Below, piece by piece: positions 49,869 through 62,754 of a DNA stretch of 64,000 nucleotides (within the stretch, counting starts at the first letter, position 1; the number at the start of each line of letters is the position of its first letter). The translations under genes and the position numbers were made by a program. Below the pieces are notes generated by a model that saw only the letters and a program-made list of their open reading frames with translations, searched no databases and had not been told where the DNA came from. This DNA comes from Acridotheres tristis (taxonomy: Eukaryota; Chordata; Aves; Passeriformes; Sturnidae), in contig CM072887.1 of the NCBI GenBank assembly GCA_037013685.1, forward strand, positions 87,254,347-87,318,346, read 5' to 3'.

Positions 49869-52800
49869 AAATTGCTCAAAACATAACCTACCATCCTCTG
49901 AACCTTTAAACAGACCTGTTAACATAGAGGTTAATGACATTGAGCTCTTTAGATATGTCCTGTTTCCAGGTTTGTTATTATACAGCAAAAGCAACAATTC
50001 ATAGACAAGCAATACCTGAGATGTTATTACAGTTGTTAAACTTAATTGCTTTGAATCCTTTTCAAAGGCAATTCAACACAGGCTCAACACAAAAATAATA
50101 CTGTTTTTAAAATAGGCTCCATGTCCAGATAAATGATCTGTGAGCATTCTGCAAAAACTGGGTTTTTGAGTGTTACCCCAGTGTAGAAAAGCTATATTAA
50201 GGCTTTAATTATTTCACATTAAATATTTATGAAGGTAACAGTGACAAAAGAAGATGTCACAACTTCAGTGTCCAAGCTATTTCTTCCTAAAGATGTCTAA
50301 ATACACATAAAGAATAACTCCCTTATATGACATCTGTGAATATTCCTTTCGAAAAGAAATTTATCTATACTCCTTTTAGAGTTAATAACTATGGAAACAA
50401 AATGTTAAAGTTGAAAAATAATATAAGAAGGGTAATAAAATGACCTTACTAATATGTGTATGGCAGAAAGGAGAGATGCTGAAGTGAAGACTGAACAAAG
50501 AAAGGAGACAGTAGCAAGTAAACATTCTGAACAAATCAGCCATTAAAAGCACTACTGAAAATGCTGTTGTTTTGTTTTCCCTCCAGCATAAAATTTCACT
50601 CCTGAAATACGCTGTCTTCTAGGTAGTATGATTTCTAAAACCTATACACAATAATTTGCTTGGCAGTCACAATGTAGTGATCCATTAAAGACTTATCTTT
50701 GGGCTCCAGTTCCCTGAATCCATCAATCAGAGCTAAAGCAAAAAAAGCTTGCTGAGGGCAGAAGATTTGGGGCTCATTTTGAGAGCAGCTGAGCACCCTC
50801 AACTGTCAAAGTCATAGGTACATGTCTCCAGCACAATAAAAAAATCCTACTTCCCACATTCTGTATGTTGGTTTCCTTCACCTGCACTGTCACTAAGCAG
50901 AGAAAATCTGCTTTAGAGTATTTCTCAGTGAGTCAGCTCTCACATTTCCACAAGTAATATGCATGCCAGTGTGTTAGGATCAGAATCAGTCATTCAACAG
51001 TGGTAACATATTTTGCTTAGTCACAGTCAAGAACTCCCTAGAACTACAGCAGACAAGGAAAGAGCTATCATGACAAGGAGTGCTAAGGAGAAGCTGGACA
51101 GTCACTTTCTCTTGCCACTGAACCAACATCCTTCTAGGGGGAATAGCTGCCAATGATCCACGAAGAAACTCTCTTCAACAACATTGAAACTGTGTGGGTT
51201 ACTGCAGGGTCTGAATTTTCATTAGGGAGAGTTAGAATGACAGCATTTTCATTTGCATTTCAAACATGTCTTTCTCTTCCTCATAGATTTATATCTGTTT
51301 ATACCAAGGATATTGACTTAAACCAGTTTCAACATACAAACTGAAATTCAGATCCAAATTTCATGCCTGAAATGCAGATCCAGAACTACGAACTGCTGCT
51401 CAGAGTACAAAAATGTCCAAATTTAGCAATTTTATTCAGTATATGTATGGTTCAGGACCACCCCAGGTAGGAACTGTCCAAGCTGAATGTGTTTCACCAA
51501 GCTACTGGGTGCTACATCAAGGTGAAGATCTGTTTCGGTCAACTAGCAAACTTTTCTGAGCAAGAAGCTGGGATGTGATTGCCAAGACTCCTAAGATGCA
51601 CGCAAAATAACAGTGTTGTCAGCTTCCCCACTGTTGCTATTTATCTTCTGATAATAGTGTTTTTCTCCAAGCTCCACTTCTTGAAATGAAAGTCTTATTA
51701 TCATTTTTAAAAAACTAAAAAACCCTACAGATTTCTAGCCCTTTCTGTTGCAAGGAAAAGTTGGAAAATGAGACTTCAGAAGACCTGAACATTTTAGAAA
51801 TCCCAAAACAAATTATTACTTGGAGATATTTTATTTGGATTAAATAAATTTACTGAAAATTAATCTGGGAAATCTGATTCCCTGATTGTTAATGCACAAG
51901 AACGGTAATGATGAGAAATACACAGAGGGTGCCTAATGCAGGTCAATGGGACACCAAGAGAGAAGCAGAAAATATTTTGGTCTTTTCTCTGCAAGAACAG
52001 CTCTAAACTAGTCTGTGAAAATTGTCACTGGGCAGACAATTGCTGTGACTTGCCTTCTTTATGTTTTATTTTCCTTTCACAGCAGCAAAAAAAGCATGAA
52101 TGGTAGTCCTGTGTGAAGAGATTACATCATATATGTAAGTAGTATCGCCCTAGCTGGAAACTAGAGGGCTGCAAAGGGAAATAAAGTCACAATCAATTTA
52201 TTACCAACCAATAGAACTATAAAGACACCAAACTCAAAGACAAGAAATTGGTCTCTTGGATACCAAATGCCAGGTAACAAGAAGAGTGAAATGGAAATTC
52301 CTGTGGATAATGGGAAATGTGATTTAATTGGCAACACTAAAATTAAAAAAGAATAATTCTTAAAGTTGGAATGATAAAATCATTGGGATAGGTCTAAAGA
52401 AAAAAAGCGTCAGTGTGTGATTTGCTGTTCTACATGAAAGAGAAAGCATTTCTTGTGGAGTAAATGAGGACACTGAGCAGCAGGTTCTGTACATACCAGT
52501 TTATGAATCTATGTGTTAAAGAAGGTCAATACAGTCTAATACCAGGGTTGTGCTAAAGATCACTAAAACAGCCTGGTTAAGAGGATAAGCCTGTCCCCCA
52601 CAATAAGAAAAAAGAAAATCTGTGTGCAGAGGAGTTTTGGTTGGAAAGGAGACCACAAGCAGCCATCGGCAAACAGAATTAGAGCCACCCACAGGTACAG
52701 AGGATAATGGCCCAGCACAGACTCCAACACAAAACTTACACAAATGGGGTTTGCTTGAGCTCAGTCGATGGACTAAAGGCATGAATTGATCACATATCTG

Positions 52801-53760
52801 TGATAGAAACTGTTGCCTATTACTAGCTGTCAAACTGAGTTAAGACTACTTAGGTTACCACTGTCTCTTTATTACAAGTTCTTCCAGATGAATCCTGAAA
52901 TTGTTACAGATCACCAATTGGTTTCAACAGTAATCAAGGGTACGAGTCAAGTTTTTGGAGAAATCAAAGAATTTGTTTATTTTGTTATATCTTAACTCAC
53001 TGTGGGAAAATATGGCTGCCCTTCTGGAGCAGTCTTTAAAGCAGAACCACCTCATTAAGTGTGTACTATGTGCCCCAATGTCAGTTGTGCTTTGCTAAAT
53101 TTTTTCAGTATCACAGGGAGCATGTAGGTGGTGTGCATGCCCCCGCAGAAAACACTGGAAGACAGAAATAGAGCAATCTCCATTTTGAAAATGTGGCTGC
53201 TTGTAATCAAACCAGAGGGGAAGGAAATGAGGCAGAGTGCAAAACCCTCAGCATCAGGTAACACCTAGGGATCTAAGGATGCTCCTGTGAGAAATACCTT
53301 GATCTAACAGATCTGACAAACCTGTGACACATCCCAAAATCTATATATGCTGTTGATGTCAATGTAAGGTGAACAGGGCTTGAATTCTCCATTGAACTTG
53401 TAGGCTCCTTTCTGATACCAGCAGGAGAGCCTGAGAGAGGCAGCTAGGACATGGTTCTGTGCCATAAGACAAGGAGAACCTTTTCCAGTTTTGTCAAAGG
53501 ATAACCTGAATCTGTGTTGCAGTAAAGAAGCTCTCTTACTAATCTGGGAAGCCCATAGCACTGTACATTTACATGCAATCACTAGAGTCATATTCTGTTT
53601 GGGTATTCTCATAGATCTCCTAGCCTTGGTTTATGCAGAGTTAAAAGCTTCATTCTTAACTAGAATTTTTAAGAGATAATTGTGTGAACTTGGTTTTTCT
53701 GGATATATATAGCTCTAAAATAAGTGGGCATGGCATTCCTTTTTTTCTTCTTCTATTCAG
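49869..53760. other. Unique AT-rich DNA, no gene seen
   Basis: Largest frames are 105 codons (52516-52833, minus) and 102 codons (53304-53612, minus), neither recognised. No mobile element identified. Confidence 0.6.
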
Positions 53761-53915
53761 GTTGCAATACAAAATGGCTATGCAAACTGTGGAAGCCATA
53801 AACCAGCTTATTCTAAAACATTTGGGATTTTATTTTGCCAATTTGTATTCTTAAGTACCACCTCCAGGCAGAAATTTGAGAAGAATCCTTTGTGTTTGGT
53901 TTATTTTGTCACAAG
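53761..53915 (+). other. Candidate exon after a strong acceptor
   Basis: A very strong acceptor (TTTTTTTCTTCTTCTATTCAG) ends at 53760. The frame beginning GTT GCA ATA stays open for 52 codons until TAG at 53916-53918. A possible donor, CACAAG then GTAGAT at 53915/53916, is non-ideal. The translation (VAIQNGYANCGSHKP near the start) matches nothing I know. The acceptor is the main reason to list it. Confidence 0.15.
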
Positions 53916-53918
53916 GTA

Positions 53919-56900
53919 GATATCGATTGAGTTTTTAAAATGTACTTATCTTATTTCCATAATACCTTTCCCTTTAATGTGCCCAAACTGGAGTTGCCCC
54001 ATAAAAAGCAGAAATATGAAAGTTAATAGCCATCAGTAACAGGAAGAGACAGTGAGAAAAAATTATCAGCCTGTTACAAGATTCTGGGGAATGCTGGAGA
54101 ATTCACACAGCAATTCACAGTCATTAACTCCTTCCTCTGCCTAAGTGCATTTGATGAAGCTCCAAGAAGTATGTCAAGGTCACGTTTACCCAATGCTAAT
54201 GAAGCAAAGCAAAAGTCACAATTTGTTAACTCTCCACTGGGAATAAAAGTGTAATTTTTTTTTAACAGCAAAGTAATTAAAAAGGCAAATGTGTTCCATA
54301 TTGCAAGAGTGTTACTATATTAGATAAGGGAATGGCTCATGACCATGTGACACTGTTAATATGACCAAAAATTATCTGGTATTTCCCTTAGCAGAAGGTT
54401 AGTAATTTTAATTGCAGTAGTATCTGACTGCTTAAAATTTCGTTTCATGTCTTTTTTAAGTTGCTCCTCTTTGAATTTCTTTTCCTCTACTCAGGGTTCT
54501 GTTTATTTTAATTTAGAGTTACTTATGCCAGATTGTGTATTGACTACCCATGATTTTTTTAAACACGCAATTTTTTTCAAACACACCATAGCTTGGAAAG
54601 AATCACTATAAATAACAGAAAGAATTTAAAATCCAGTCTCCTTTGAATGGAGGATCTCTGTCTTCAAGATGCAACATGACCTAATAGTTTCATGGCACTA
54701 CATGATTCTTGATTCTGTCACCCTTCCTCATGCTGATTAAAAATGTCTTTTGTAAGCAGTGCCACTGAAACCAGTGCAAGAGGAAAATAATCCATTTTAC
54801 TTAGTCATCTGTTTTCCACAATGGTGGAATCATAACATGGCTACCTTATCCTGTGTGGAAATACAATAGGAGACAGTAATTAAATAATTATTTTTTATTA
54901 GTTTTGCTACGAAAATGACAAAATAGTTTTACTTCTTTCCCATTAAAGACAATATTTGCATTATAATTTTTTTCTTTACCAAAAGTTTGTTTCTTTGGTA
55001 ACTAAAAACTTTACCACAAACTCCAAAGAATGACCAGTAAAGCAACTAAATAATTAACAATGATGATTAAACCAGGAGCATTTACCATCAGCAGCCATAC
55101 AGAGGTACCTAAGAGACCACCATTTTTCTTCATCAAGCGTAGATTCTGGTCAGGTAAAAACGCAGGGAAGGGGGCAACAAAGAGAGAGAACTGACAGAGA
55201 ATTGTAATTAGGGCTGAAGGGGGAAATTTTGGTACCAATTTTTCTAAGACAAAATGTTTCCTGAATTCCTAGGAAAGCTGAACTGAAAAACATGCAGGAG
55301 TTTTTTCTGAAGATTTTTGCTGATCTCTTCTTTATTATTGTTAATGAGGTACTTATTTGGTACCCAGCGGGTGCATATGCATGTGCAGGCAGCAGCAAAG
55401 GGGACAGCAATGTGTCTTTCTAGCTGGTGCTGTGACCTCCCATTTTGTACTCTTGACCTTCTGACATCTCAGTTAACTGAGTATCACCAGCCTTCCTTAA
55501 TAAAACAGACCCCTGAGGGGTTGGCACCCTCTGTAACCAGCCTTGCTACAGCATGCACTAATGCAACCCTGAACAAACTGCTGCAGGAATCCCATAAAGG
55601 TGTTGTGATGCCCCCCTTTAACTAAGTCAACACCTTCTGACAGAGATTTCCTCAGAATAAAAGATCTCACTTGCGGAAAGATGAATTAAAATCACTAAAG
55701 ACAGAACTATGTAGGCAAATGGTCATAAATTAATCTAGTATGTTTTACCAGGAGCAATAATGACTGGAATGCTGTGTATGGTGTCTTTGTTACTCAACCT
55801 CAGTTTCACTAAGCACAAAAAGTGAGGATGAAAGTTAGAGAAAAGTGCACAAAAATTGCTCTTTCCCAGAATGTAGATGACTTTTCATTATAGGTCAATC
55901 CTCGTGGAAGGAGCAAAGAGGATTTTTTAATATTTTCTATAAAGTGTATTTGCATTTGGAGTGTTTTTCAAGACAAAATAAAGAAGAACTGTTTAAATAA
56001 TAGCAGTTAAACCGACAAAATGGCACTGATATTCTTTGGTACATGATTCTAATTTATAAAGGAAACTGATGAATTCACAGATTTTGTTGAAACTTAACAT
56101 GTGTTCAAATACTCTTTGTTTAATATAAGCACTGAATTGCTCCGTACTTCCAGATAATTATATGAGTCATTCTGATAGCAGCAACTGAAATAACTAATGA
56201 CAATCACAATATACCATCTACCAGACGTTGTAGCAGACAGATGTGTGTTGCTTAAGAATCAAGGAAAAGGTATAGATGTTGTTTTTCAACTGGATATTAG
56301 ATATACAAGTAGTGTTTGCAGTTAAATCACAGTCTCAGTGATTTGTCTTACTGTAGAGTCTCTTTAAAAAAGTTATTAATGAAAGGTTTTACTGGCACAG
56401 AAGAGGTAACAAAAAATCATACTGATTTTAAAACTTCGAAGGTACAGGTGAAATCAATTCACCTTATGAATGGCAGAATCTGCAAGAGCAACTTTGGTTA
56501 CTGTTAGGTAGCCAAAGGTGGTAGGAGTAATGGCAAGATTTAGCTAACTGAAAAAGAGAAAAAATAACTCCATAATCAGTTTGCCATTATTAAATACCCA
56601 TTGAAGAAGTAAACAAATTTTCCTCTTTAAAAACACGTTTAAACTGGATACACTACAGATATCACAGGGTTTGGAACTCTTAATTGACAAATGGAGGATT
56701 AAACGTCTCCATAAAACATATTTTTTATTAATTCAGATGCACTTAATGCTTCTCAATCCTCTGATTTTATTTAAGGAACTGAATAGCAGAAACTTGCCAC
56801 TGTATCATGTGAATGTCACATAGTCTAGGAGAGACTAAGACAGTGTACAGACCTGCAGAAAAAACTACCAAAAAAAAAAAATTTTACAAAGACTATGATC

Positions 56901-59289
56901 AAGAACAAATTTCCTTTGCAGCCCTATATCAGAGTAAGCTAAGTACCTCCTCTACTAGCTACCCATATTTTTCTATTTCAGTAGAAAAGTCTGATATTTT
57001 TGCAAGGTCATGATTGTGAGGAACTTTTTTGTTTGTTTTTGGTTTTAACTACCGTAAAAAAATATGACTGAACCAGTAGGCAAAAAATGTCATTGAATGA
57101 TCAGACCTGAAGCCTACATGAAGTATATTCATGCTTACAATTGCTACTTATTGCAATGGATGGGGAATTGATGCTGAAACCCTTCATAGCCTTTGAACCT
57201 CAGAAAGTCTGAAGCTTCTGAAGAGACATAGCTCTGCTTTCTAGCTGGTTTGTTTCAAGGTAAGTGTTAAAATCCTAAAGGAAGTATCTTTGGAATTTTG
57301 TGTACACAAAATTATATACAGCTCTTGATTGTGCATTTTCAGAGGCTCCTGAGAAGGTGATTAACAATTTTTGTTAAAGTTCTTGAGCATTAGTGGCTAA
57401 TAGATGCTGGTGGGTATTGCAGAGTAGTAACTTCATTGAGATCCAGTAACAAGATTTTCACAGTATCTGGTTCTTATACTGAGCTCTTCTCTAAGAAGAA
57501 AGGACATTATTAATAGGCAGAAACTGTACAAAGTGCCATAGCATTTGAAGGCAGGAGAATGTACTGGCATCATCCAGTCCTCATGACAGACAGAGAGAAT
57601 TCCAGCACCATATGCTTTCAGCTGCAAAACGCCTACTTCTGAGTAAAAGTGCCCCATAAAATTAAAATTATCTTCCTGCAGAACTCAAAGTCATTTGCGA
57701 GTCTGCTTCTTTTAAACAAGCTCAGAAATAAGATTAATGGAGTAGTGAAATTAACTCTGCTCCAAACCAGCTCTATAATCTGACTCTTCCAGCAGGTTCT
57801 GAATTTCTGTGACTCCTGTGCAAACATATATTCACAGGACTCAAGTCAAAACTGTTTATCATCTTCCCTATAGCAAATACTAGTTCTCTCTTGCTGTAGC
57901 AGCATTGCTCTTTTTTGACATCTGGAGATTAGTCAGTCAAACATAATTTTAAAATACAACAATACAATGCTTAGCTTCACTCTTTTTTCACTCTTTCTTC
58001 AATTACTTCATGTCACTTAGCCTGAAGAATTAAAACATATCCTAAAAAATACCTCAGGAAAGCAATGCTTTCATGTTGTATCACAAGATTTTGCCAGTAC
58101 CCTTTTCTTGTTCTAATTACCAAAAGTACACATTGCAGATAGACTGAGATCCTTCACAATGTCCAGAGGTAATTCTACAGAAAGGCACAACTCCCTTGTA
58201 CAGTGTACTCATTATCTTTTATCGTTCCTTCAGTAATGAAAAATCAGCAGTAAATCAATTAAAAGTGCTAAAGTTATTGGCAGACTAAAAAGTAAATACT
58301 GACAAATATGGCAAATTAAGAACCATTTTTTGGTATCAAAGCAAGAGGGATGGTTTAAGGGAGGTCTAACCAAGGGTTGAAAACTACTGCAGAGATAACC
58401 AAGGGCAAAGTCATTCTATGAATGCAGCCCACAGGGATGTTAATTCTCACTCTTCTAAGAAACGAGTAAGGGATGTACACCAAAAATGTGCTGCATTGTT
58501 TAACAGAGGAATGAACAATGCAAATGCAGACTTCTGCAATGCCTACATTTTTATAGATATATATGTTTCTTGCTGTATTTTTCATTGCAGGGATGGTAAA
58601 ATATCAATAAAATAGATATGTTTATTTTTATACTGAGTTTGCATGGGAAGCTCACAATATCTGAAAAAAAAAAAAGCTGTGAAAACCTATCATTCAAGCT
58701 GTATTATCCAGGACATTTTGTAGCTTTCCAAAGTGGTCTAAACAGGACAATAGAGACCCAGGGATGAATTGTTATCTCTTTTCTCTGACTGACACAAAAG
58801 GCTTGCAGTGGGAAGGAAATTATGTTGTGAATCACACACCAGCAAATTACTGTGGCATACAATGGGCTCCATATATGACTACCAATATTTAAAACAAACA
58901 GATTTCATAGCATTAGCAGCTCATCACGAAGTGATTCACCTCCAGAAAGTCTTAATTTTTATTTTGAAAACCGTACCAAAAGGGCTTTGTCTTTCTTTTC
59001 CATTGCAGCAGGCTGAGCTGCCTGCAATGGTTTCACTTAAACCCAACAACTGAGCTTTGTTATCAGAGCTATATTCAGAAACACTACTTCAGCCTAAAAT
59101 TGAATGAAAATCTATTTTCACCTGTTATACTGAGTACATTTGCTTCTTCACTGGGGTAAGACTATCAGAGGCACATACAGCTTAAACGTATTATTGATTT
59201 TTAGAAATTAAAGCCAGTTTCACATAGCTCGGGGCTTCAATGAGTCATAAAACTCCATCAACAGTTAGTTCAGACTTTTTTTGTTCCAG
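53919..59289. other. Unique AT-rich DNA, no gene seen
   Basis: Frames up to 102 codons (55317-55625, plus) without a recognised domain. Isolated splice-like sites occur: a donor AAG/GTAAGTG at 57259/57260, and an acceptor TTTTCCATTGCAG ending at 59008. The acceptor is followed by a short open stretch to TGA at 59051-59053. Confidence 0.55.
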
Positions 59290-59712
59290 GAAGATACGAA
59301 TGGGTTCATGTGAACTGACAGGTGGAAATGTATTCAGTGTGAAAACTTCTAAAGGAATTTTTGAAGTACAACTTAGCAGAGAGAGGTTGATTTTAACTAA
59401 CCTAAAACCAGCTGAGTACAGAGACCAATTTGTAGAGAAATGAGGTCATCGCATTAGGGAAGTCTGAGATTTAAACCTGCAGATGTTCATGCTGAATGCT
59501 TAACTGAACCTCTGGAGTCCTTAAAGCTGTGCTTTAAAAATGTTTTTTGGGGTTTTTTCTTATGACATTTCCATCTCATAATAATGCAGAAAATACTCAG
59601 ACCACAATCTCCAGTTCAATAATTTTTTTCTTTCTTGTTTCAGGATATCATAAGATGCTAAGGTGAAAAACTGATTTTAAAATTAAAGAAAAAAAAAACT
59701 TACAGAAATAAA
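59290..59712 (+). other. Candidate terminal coding exon
   Basis: An acceptor with a T-rich tract (GACTTTTTTTGTTCCAG) ends at 59289. The frame then runs 50 codons to TGA at 59441-59443. Its translation is notably protein-like: CELTGGNVFSVKTSKG, then FEVQLSRERLILTNLKPAEY, then a charged tail. AATAAA at 59707-59712 would give a 3' UTR of about 270 nt. The strand pattern with ERLILTNLKPAEY loosely recalls the last strands of an immunoglobulin-like domain, but the expected Tyr-x-Cys is absent, so no family is claimed. A strong acceptor at 59643 inside the proposed UTR is a complication. Confidence 0.22.
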
Positions 59713-60151
59713 ACCATACATTTCTTAAGAACAAGTATCTTGAATTTGTTCATGGTACTTCTATCACATGCCTTCCTTTAGCAGATTTTCCATTGAATGC
59801 AACTATCTTAAAAAAAGCCAACAGTTTTCTCACAAAAAATATGTATCAGATCATGCTCAAACTCAGACATGTTCAGATATTGTAAATGTCTGTTTCCTAA
59901 TATATCAGTGAGTAAAAGCTATAAATACTACCACCAAAATGGTTATTACTCAAACAGAGGCCACTGATTCTCAGTGTCCCACTTTATATCAAGAAATTAT
60001 CAGGTACTCTGAAAATAGGGAAATGCACAAAGCTATCCAGCAAAGAGCAAAGATGAACCCCCAAATTCTTTTCGACAATTCTGTGTAGATGTTTGTTTCC
60101 CATCACCAAGAGTGCTCCTGTCCAGGTCATGAGCAGCCATGAGAATGCTCT

Positions 60152-61065
60152 GAGCTCCAGGAGAATGCTCTGGGAAATGGTGTTAAAGGCTTTACTTAAG
60201 TCCAGGTAGGCAGCATCCATAGCCTTTCCTTCATCCACTAAGCAGGTCACATTGTCATAGAAGGAGATAAAGTAAGTAAAGGAGGATCTGTCTTTCATGA
60301 ACTCTTGCTAGCTGTCCCTGATCTCTTGGTTGTCCTGTACAAGCCACACGATGTCACTCAGAATGATTTGCTCATGATGGCACTCAGAATGATCCTTCCT
60401 CAGCAACAGGATCAGGCTGACAGGTCTGCAGTTCCGTGGATGCTCCTTCCAACCCACCTTATGGATGGATGTCATGCTGTCTAATCTCCAGTCACTTGGA
60501 ACTCCCCAGTTAACCAGGATTGCTGGTAAAAGATGGAAAGTGGCTGAGAACTTCTGTTGGCTTTCTCAGTACCTTTAGGTGGATGTTATCCAGCCCTACA
60601 GACTTCTGTGTGTTTAGGTGGTGTAGTAGGTCACTGACCATTTCTATTTGGATCATGGGGGCTTCCCTCTGCTCCCCATCCCTGTCTTCCAGCTCAGAGG
60701 CCTGGTATCCTGTTCTTACTATTAAAGACTGAGGCAAAGAAATCATTAAGTATCCCAGCCTTTTTCTCATCCTTTGTCACTCTTTCCCCCCACATTCAAT
60801 CAAAGACAAGATACTCCTCAGTGCTCCTTCTGTTGCTGATGTATTTATTATTTATTAATAAGACATTATTTATTGTCTTTTACAGCAGTGGCCAGATTAA
60901 GTTCTAGTTGGGCTTTGATCCTTCTATATTTCTTCCTGCATGACCTCATGAGAACCCTGTAGTCCTCCTGAGTTTCCTGCCTCTTCTTCCAAAGGCCACA
61001 AGCTCTCTTTTTGTCCCCGAGTACAGCCAAAGCTCTCTGTTCAACGTGTTTTCTACTCAACCCTA
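60152..61065 (-). mobile_element. CR1 LINE ORF2 fragment, degenerate
   Basis: Read from 61065 downward, three pieces of the CR1 second open frame appear in the correct order. First is the linker before the reverse transcriptase (LWKKRQETQEDYRVLMRSC, then KAQLELNLATAVKDNK). Second is the segment LNTQKSVGLDNIHLKVLR, matching the CR1 'HKSMGPDGIHPRVLRE' region. Third is the start of the polymerase core with VDEGKAMDAAYLDLSKAFN. In the last motif the usual second Asp of FSKAFD is Asn. Stops and frameshifts separate the pieces (near 60300, 60510 and 60780-60870), and the rest of the polymerase and the 3' UTR are missing. It is dead: no active enzyme can come from it. Endonuclease sequence upstream is absent too. 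Confidence 0.9.
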
Positions 61066-62754
61066 ATTTTTAATTCTTGTACTTTCAGATAGAGACCATC
61101 CACAAGAACTTAAAAATTAAGTGAGTTTTCTCTTTCCCTTATTATACTTTAACAATCCCTATAACGAATGGATCGAAGATATCTATAAATGGCACTCACG
61201 AGACAGCAGGTCCAGGTTACACACACTGTTTTCCAAAGCTCTCCACTCCTATGAGCGATTTGAACACCAGTGTAAATCATTGCTTTCTCAGCAAGTACAT
61301 CCCTGTAAACTAATATTAATGTCAAATTTATTCTCATGAAAGCATGCAGACTGAAAAGAGAAGTGACAGGCATTGATTTAATTTCTTGTCATGCATATAT
61401 TTGCATAGTATTTACAGATTAATAAATGAGACATACCTTGTGTAAATCAATAGCTACCCTCCCTGTATAGTGTAAACTTCATTATTCATGGTCGTATACT
61501 ATGTTGAATGAAACATTAAAGATACATGTAAAACTACTATGGATTGCTTTGAAGGACATAGGAAAGGTCATGGACTTAGAAAGATAGAACAGGGATGTAC
61601 ACGATTTCACAAATTTCACTCTCTGACCTTTCCTCGGTTCTTTCATAGTTTTTTTATCTATTTCCCACTCTGTCAAACACAGATGAAAGGATCTCAAATG
61701 GTCATAGTGAGAGGTTACCAGTTAATGTTTGTAAATGTCTGAGAAAAAGAATAATATTTTACAGGCATGGGTGCCTTCTAGTTTACAGCATCATTAGGCT
61801 ATTCCCTAACCCTGTAAGTCTATATGAAGCAATTACTTCATTTCAAAGAAAGGAGGCTACATGATAAATAGAGGACAGCATTTGCAACCTATCTCCCCAC
61901 AGAAGTTTATCACCATACATTGATATTGTGATTAATTTGTGATTACTGTGGTAGATTAAGACAACATAATTTTAGCCTCTTTCTGCTCCCTTTACAGAAA
62001 CAAGACTCTGTGGAAGATCCTCCATTTATGCAGAAACATCTGGAAGTCCTGTAAGTTCATTTCTGCAAAGCACATAGGGTATAAATAGAGTGAGGAGACA
62101 GGGAGAAGAAAGATTTATGATACACTCCCTAAAACACAACAGCTTTGTCCCAGGGAAGCACTGCCAGCAACAAGAAGTTTGGTCAATCTGGTGGTCATGT
62201 TGGAATGACTGGCCCTGGACAGCTGTATGATATAATGGGCTAAGGTTTTCCCAGCTAACACACAGGACAGAAATAGCAGCATTCACTGTGACAACACTTA
62301 GCTCCTAGCCTGCTTGACAAGGCAGAAAAAATAAAAATATGGGATTGGAATAAGTTCTGCGACAAGAAAAACAGGAGCTTTGCAGTCCACTCAGTCAACC
62401 TGTTCAAGCATCAGGTTTTCCTTCCTTTCCTCCAGGAACTAAGGCAAATCAGTCTCCATGGCCACCAGACTTGGCTCGTGTGGAAGGAAGCAGAAATCCC
62501 TCAGGCCATGAAGCTGGTTGGACCCAGTAAACTCAAGGACTTCCCCCATACAAAAAGGATGAATGTGCTCCTCCCTTACCAGCACATCAAATATTTCCAG
62601 AACCCTAGATTCTAACTGAAAAATATCAAGTCATTCCAGTCTCTTTTTACCACTCCATGAGCATCTGGTGCATTTTCTTCCTTTCTTCTTCCATAATTGT
62701 TATTTTTGTGTTATCTTTATAACAGATGAACTGAGCTGAGATTAGGGATTTTAT
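61066..62754. other. Unique DNA between CR1 fragment and LTR
   Basis: Frames of 60-86 codons only. A less AT-rich patch at about 62390-62560 has no recognised motif. No retroviral internal sequence or purine tract precedes the LTR at 62755. Confidence 0.6.
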
